This document shows positions 43,329 to 46,587 of a DNA stretch of 46,587 nt, one piece after another; the first letter of the stretch is position 1; every line of letters starts with the position of its first letter. Made by a program: the position numbers and the translations under genes. Source of the stretch: a virus; the IMG/VR virus record IMGVR_UViG_3300025590_000013, positions 1-46,587 of that record. One strand, 5' to 3'. A model generated the notes under the pieces. It was not told the origin of the DNA, made no database searches, and was given only the letters and a program-made list of their open reading frames with translations.

Positions 43329-43916
43329 ACGTGTACTCCTTTTCTGTTTATTAATAAAAGAATTATGACATGGCTCTTTAATATTGTCAAGAGTTTTATT
43401 CATAATAAATGTATTATTTAGTTTTAATATATAACTCATCTCAATTCTTGAGATAAGGTCTTGTTTTCCTTGATGTTTTCTACCCCATGTTTTGTAGTTA
43501 GCATCTCTGTAGCTTTCTACTCTAGTGCTTTTATCTACAACTTTGTCAGTTAATTCTACTAACTCTTTTGCGATACACCATACATAGTCATGCTCTCTTT
43601 CAAATACAAAGTAATCACAGTCACCATAAAGCCAACCTTTCTTACCTATTGTATTTAGAAACTCAACAACAATCCATGCGTCATCAAAAACTCTTTGTTT
43701 ATTACCTGTTCTTCTAGCCTTTACATCTACACTAACTGTCTTGTTATCTTTAGTAAGATATAAATCTATATGTTTATATATGTTAGTGTTATCATCAGCT
43801 ATCTCAACTGTATATCCATGCTCTTTAACAGTCTTTATAAAGTTATTTTCTACCTGTATACCTCTTGTTATATACTGAGCATGATCTTTTCTTCCTTTAA
43901 ATTCTTTAACTTCCAT
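42855..43916 (-). CDS. PD-(D/E)XK-like nuclease ORF reading through into SSB
   Basis: One open frame of 353 residues. The first about 160 residues look like a PD-(D/E)XK-type nuclease: Glu23, IDLYL with Asp51, and VSVDVKA with Asp64 and Lys66 as the metal site, followed by an aromatic strand. Residues 161-196 are Lys/Asn-rich and of low quality, as expected from translated intergenic DNA that holds promoter P4 and the SSB ribosome site. The SSB begins at Met197. Either the nuclease stop was lost, making a real fusion, or a base error hides it. GGAGAA lies upstream of 43916. Confidence 0.65.
   Translation of the reverse strand: MEVKEFKGRKDHAQYITRGIQVENNFIKTVKEHGYTVEIADDNTNIYKHIDLYLTKDNKTVSVDVKARRTGNKQRVFDDAWIVVEFLNTIGKKGWLYGDCDYFVFEREHDYVWCIAKELVELTDKVVDKSTRVESYRDANYKTWGRKHQGKQDLISRIEMSYILKLNNTFIMNKTLDNIKEPCHNSFINKQKRSTRMSVIQGTANWAHIIKPNFKFKEEGEWSIDVCNLDEKNTAIAQKDGLSIKNKGDENGNFVTIKAKTTWGKTGEKKDPPKVVGADKLPFTEAKVGNGSLVNVKYTTYEHKPYGTFGDLKAVMIVNFVPAPESLDDDMLSDFDVVEDGYKSKQDADLDFA
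43362..43390 (-). promoter_or_regulatory. Sigma70-type promoter P4 (extended -10)
   Basis: On the - strand TTGACA (43390-43385), 17-nt spacer, then CATAAT (43367-43362), with TG two bases before the -10 (TGT, extended). Full -35 consensus. It lies in the linker of the nuclease ORF, about 34 nt before the SSB ATG. Confidence 0.75.
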
Positions 43917-43917
43917 G

Positions 43918-44412
43918 TTATTCTCCTTTATAATATTTTACTAATCTTTCTGCTGATTCTAAATCATCTCCTATACTTCCTTTAGAAACATTGCAGGAGT
44001 TACATAACCACCCTCTAATCTTACCTGTTATATGATCGTGATCTAAACACCACACATTTTTTCTTTTAGATTTATGTTCTCTAGGTTTATAAGTAGAAAC
44101 ATCTACAACTATTTTATTTGTTTTTAATTGTTTTTCATTTCTTAAACATACAGGACAACAGTAATTTTCTTCAGGAAGTTTAACTTCCCTTCTTCTTTGC
44201 TTATACTTTGAATTTCTTTTTGATTCGCAACTCTTACAAACTCTTGATAATATTCCCAAATTATCAGTCATAAAACTTTTAATTGGAAAGTTCTTAAATG
44301 GTAAAGTTTTTTTACAGTCTTTGCATTCTCTGGTATCTGTTTCCAAATCATAAACAATATCTTTCTCGTATGGAAATAATATTAACTGTTCGTTTAGTGT
44401 GTCTCTGCCCAT
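43918..44412 (-). CDS. Endonuclease VII-like recombination endonuclease
   Basis: 164 residues. WCLDHDHITGKIRGWLCNSC at 121-140 is the D-H-D-H HNH core with the zinc Cys pair 137/140 of T4 endonuclease VII; Cys86/Cys89 supply the other pair. It cuts DNA branches before packaging. An extra Cys pair 30/33 and 59/62 forms a second zinc-ribbon-like N-terminal part. It overlaps the DNA polymerase end by 19 nt. Confidence 0.85.
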   Translation of the reverse strand: MGRDTLNEQLILFPYEKDIVYDLETDTRECKDCKKTLPFKNFPIKSFMTDNLGILSRVCKSCESKRNSKYKQRRREVKLPEENYCCPVCLRNEKQLKTNKIVVDVSTYKPREHKSKRKNVWCLDHDHITGKIRGWLCNSCNVSKGSIGDDLESAERLVKYYKGE

Positions 44413-46025
44413 GTCTTACCTACCTTCCATTCACTATCAAGAGGACACTTCATGTGTAGCTCTTTCTCTGTATCTTTCATAGCATCTTTAGTTATCTGTC
44501 CAAACTTTTTAACATCTGTGTTTAGAACTTCAAACTGATACTCATCATGAATACTAGCTACAAGTTTAGCATCAAGCCCTAGTGTTCTTACTCTTGTCAT
44601 TATATTAATAAGCCATATCTTACATACAACTGCTCCTGCTCCTTGTAATAAAGTATTCAATGCACTATGTGCACTACGTATATGTAGTAATCTACCATCT
44701 ATACCTTTAATCTTTCCTTTAGCTGATGCTTTAGTTACACCATCACGTACTCTTTTTAAAGCTGTCATACTTGATAAGAAATTATCTATTAATCTTTGTC
44801 CTTCTTTAGCACCTTCTCCTACTATCTTTCCTATTTTAGCAGCACCTGCTCCATACATAAAGGCATATATAAAAGTCTTTGCCTGGTCTCTATCAGTTAG
44901 ACCTGCCATCTTCATGTTGTGTGTATGTATATCACCTGTTAATAGTATGTCTGTAAATGTAGTATCATTCATGTAGTGAGCTAAACATCTTAACTCTAAT
45001 CCACTAGCATCAGTACCTACAATAGAATGAGTAGAGGTATCTTCTACTGTCCAACAATCTCTACACTCTTTACCATAAGGTGAACGTACTGCAGGTATTT
45101 GTGCCATGTTAGGAGAGTTGTGAGACATACGACCAGTAATAGTTTTAAGTGTCATTACTCTACCATGTACTCTACCATCATTATCATCACATGCTTTTAT
45201 CCATGACTTAATTTGTGCTATACGTTTCTGTAATAGAAAATACCTAGAGAACTTTCTTGCTTCAGGCATATCTATTGTATCTAATACAGCTTCATTAATA
45301 ATGATATTACCTTTATCTGTATGTTGTTTAGGTTTCCATCCTATTTTAGATAATCTATCTGCTATCTGTTGTCTTGAACCTATATTAAATGGTATGTATT
45401 TTGTTTTTGTTACTAACTCTACTACAGTAGGATCAAAATGTTTAACAGACCACGTAACTAATTCAGTTGCTTCATCTTGTAAAAGATTTAATAAGTTCAT
45501 AGTTTTTTTCATGTCTAAATAAAAACCATTACGTTCTTGTTTGTTTACTATAACTCTTACATCATGTTCTATCTTAATAGAATAAGGTGAAAAGTTTTTT
45601 CCTTCTTTCTTCATCTCATTTAATAACTGATGTGTTATATTAACATCTTGTTTACAATACTCTAACATGTCTGGTGTGTACACTTCAAAGGTATCAACAT
45701 CTCCTTTAGGAAAGCCTAGTCTCTCTCCCCATGCTTTTAAAGAATGACCATCACGTATAGGATAAAACAACTGAGACAATACAAGTGTATCTAAAACTTG
45801 ATCAGGTTTAATGTTAGTACCTAGCAATCTATTACACACAGGTGCATCAAAAGATAAACCATTATGCATAATAAATTGCTTGACACCTTGTGCCCAAGAC
45901 TTGAACTCAGTTACCAAGTCTGGAGGAAAAGGATAAACCCTCCCTGAGTCTATGTCTTTAGCCACAATACAATGAACCTTAGTTGCATTCAAGCTGTCTG
46001 TTTCTATATCAACTATTGCTCTCAT
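44394..46025 (-). CDS. Family A DNA polymerase with 3'-5' exonuclease
   Basis: 543 residues from the ATG at 46025 (GGA 6 nt upstream; an ATG three bases earlier is the alternative). Exonuclease: VDIETDSL near residue 5, HNGLSFDAPV near 54, YCKQDV near 123. Polymerase: motif A GTDASGLELRCLA, motif B DRDQAKTFIYAFMYGAGAAKIG, motif C ASIHDEYQFEV with the catalytic Asp. Shorter than T7 polymerase (704), and I see no obvious thioredoxin-binding loop and no DnaJ-type zinc part. Overlaps the upstream gene by 17 nt. Confidence 0.9.
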   Translation of the reverse strand: MRAIVDIETDSLNATKVHCIVAKDIDSGRVYPFPPDLVTEFKSWAQGVKQFIMHNGLSFDAPVCNRLLGTNIKPDQVLDTLVLSQLFYPIRDGHSLKAWGERLGFPKGDVDTFEVYTPDMLEYCKQDVNITHQLLNEMKKEGKNFSPYSIKIEHDVRVIVNKQERNGFYLDMKKTMNLLNLLQDEATELVTWSVKHFDPTVVELVTKTKYIPFNIGSRQQIADRLSKIGWKPKQHTDKGNIIINEAVLDTIDMPEARKFSRYFLLQKRIAQIKSWIKACDDNDGRVHGRVMTLKTITGRMSHNSPNMAQIPAVRSPYGKECRDCWTVEDTSTHSIVGTDASGLELRCLAHYMNDTTFTDILLTGDIHTHNMKMAGLTDRDQAKTFIYAFMYGAGAAKIGKIVGEGAKEGQRLIDNFLSSMTALKRVRDGVTKASAKGKIKGIDGRLLHIRSAHSALNTLLQGAGAVVCKIWLINIMTRVRTLGLDAKLVASIHDEYQFEVLNTDVKKFGQITKDAMKDTEKELHMKCPLDSEWKVGKTWAETH

Positions 46026-46344
46026 CATCTTTCCAATCATACCAATACTCATTATATAATATCATGGGAGTTCTATCACCTACCCATACATTAGTAATAT
46101 TAAACTGAGCATATTCGTCTGCTTCTTCCCAAGACATACCATCTCTTTCTCTTAGTATCTTACATATCCTACTATAAGAATATACAAGTAAAGGTGGTGA
46201 ATTAAATTGTTCTCCTTTTCCTATAATAGCTTTATCAAAACCATCTATAGAGACAGCTTCAGCATCTAGTCCACACCAGTTACACTCTTCACCATTACCT
46301 ACTTCTAACTCTTCTTGTTCTGTATGACAATAATGTTTCCACAT
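46009..46344 (-). CDS. Conserved marine phage protein, Cys-containing
   Basis: 111 residues. PPLLVYSYSRICKILRERDGMSWEEADEY followed by FNITNVWVGDRTPMIL is a segment that recurs in marine phages and some hosts next to replication genes. CHTEQEELE and ECNWCG near the start could bind zinc. Function unknown. Its ATG abuts the helicase stop and its end overlaps the polymerase start. Confidence 0.6.
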   Translation of the reverse strand: MWKHYCHTEQEELEVGNGEECNWCGLDAEAVSIDGFDKAIIGKGEQFNSPPLLVYSYSRICKILRERDGMSWEEADEYAQFNITNVWVGDRTPMILYNEYWYDWKDDESNS

Positions 46345-46587
46345 TAAAATGGTGCCTCCTCTCCATTGTTATTATCTATTTCGTAAGGATTGTCAATCTC
46401 TTTCATACGACCAGTCTCTTTATCATAGTAAAGATGTGTAGCTACACCTGTCTCACCAGTATATCTATTCTTTAGAATACGTATGGTGGTAGTGTTAGAA
46501 GCTACCTCATCATCTGCTTGTTGATTACGTTCTAATCCTATCACACTATCAGATAGATGTGCTATAGATGCAGAGCCACGTAGATGT
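46344..46587 (-). CDS. Replicative helicase (gp4/DnaB type), C-terminal part, 5' end outside window
   Basis: Partial; open to the right edge, where the - strand reads HLRGSASIAHLSDSVIGLER. The segment IGLERNQQADDEVASNTTTIRILKNR and RYTGETGVATHLYYD is the end of the RecA-like core of T7 gp4/DnaB helicases, including the late Arg region for NTP contact, and YDKETGRMKEI follows. The primase half, if present, lies outside. Next to the DNA polymerase as in T7-type replisomes. Confidence 0.82.
   Translation of the reverse strand, partial: HLRGSASIAHLSDSVIGLERNQQADDEVASNTTTIRILKNRYTGETGVATHLYYDKETGRMKEIDNPYEIDNNNGEEAPF

Noticed and set aside
44394-46025. DnaJ-type zinc part in the polymerase, as I recall for HMO-2011
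   Set aside because: No C-x-x-C-x-G-x-G repeats are present between the exonuclease and polymerase parts.
1-46587. tRNA genes, integrase, lysogeny repressor or insertion sequences
   Set aside because: I looked for T-loop-like GGTTC patterns and for integrase, repressor and transposase motifs and found none.

Overview
The window is a nearly gap-free stretch of a tailed double-stranded DNA phage genome, or of a marine virus contig. It is strongly AT-rich, and stop-start overlaps (TAATG) join most neighbouring genes. Both ends cut genes: a terminase large subunit on the left and a T7-gp4/DnaB-type replicative helicase on the right. The gene set points to a podovirus-type lytic phage: a large portal, a P22-gp4-like adaptor, a gp10-like tail nozzle, very large ejection-type proteins, a short T7-style DNA polymerase, an exonuclease, endonuclease VII, SSB and a class II ribonucleotide reductase. 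No tape measure, sheath or integrase was seen. General resemblance to HMO-2011-like and pelagiphage-type marine podoviruses is inferred from family recognition, not from a search. The host is probably a low-GC marine bacterium.

Left to right on the + strand (1-33074): terminase end; a promoter-bearing ADP-ribosyltransferase-like gene bracketed by near-identical 30-bp repeats; portal; small genes including a 24-residue PqqA-like peptide (4710-4784); a GroES-like co-chaperonin; scaffold; capsid proteins, with a terminator after the major capsid gene; adaptor; a run of small lysine-rich proteins sharing a basic-GG motif; a holin-like protein; a second adaptor; three fibre/receptor-binding proteins; tail nozzle; a set of large internal-virion/ejection proteins; and a lysis cluster with an M15 endolysin.

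On the - strand, read from right to left (46587-33067): helicase end, DNA polymerase, endonuclease VII, a nuclease ORF running in frame into SSB, a PD-(D/E)XK exonuclease, a GIY-YIG homing endonuclease, small genes including a DUF3310 protein, class II RNR, then a sugar/methyl-transfer cassette (GT8, a three-domain GT-methyltransferase-DUF115 protein, and a methyltransferase). Last comes a late-type operon with a 3-TM holin, small membrane proteins and the terminase small subunit. The two transcription units converge at about 33070.

Transcription appears to use the host sigma70-type polymerase. Six well-spaced promoters (17-nt spacers) are visible: three on + (354, 1440, 5409) with TTGC-type -35 boxes, and three on - (34808, 38571, 43362) with TTGAC-type -35 boxes. 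No phage RNA polymerase is in the window. The most notable items are the PqqA-like peptide, the repeat-flanked ART gene, the glycan-type cassette, the nuclease-SSB read-through with an internal promoter, and the shared GG motif. Gaps between genes are all under 300 bases.
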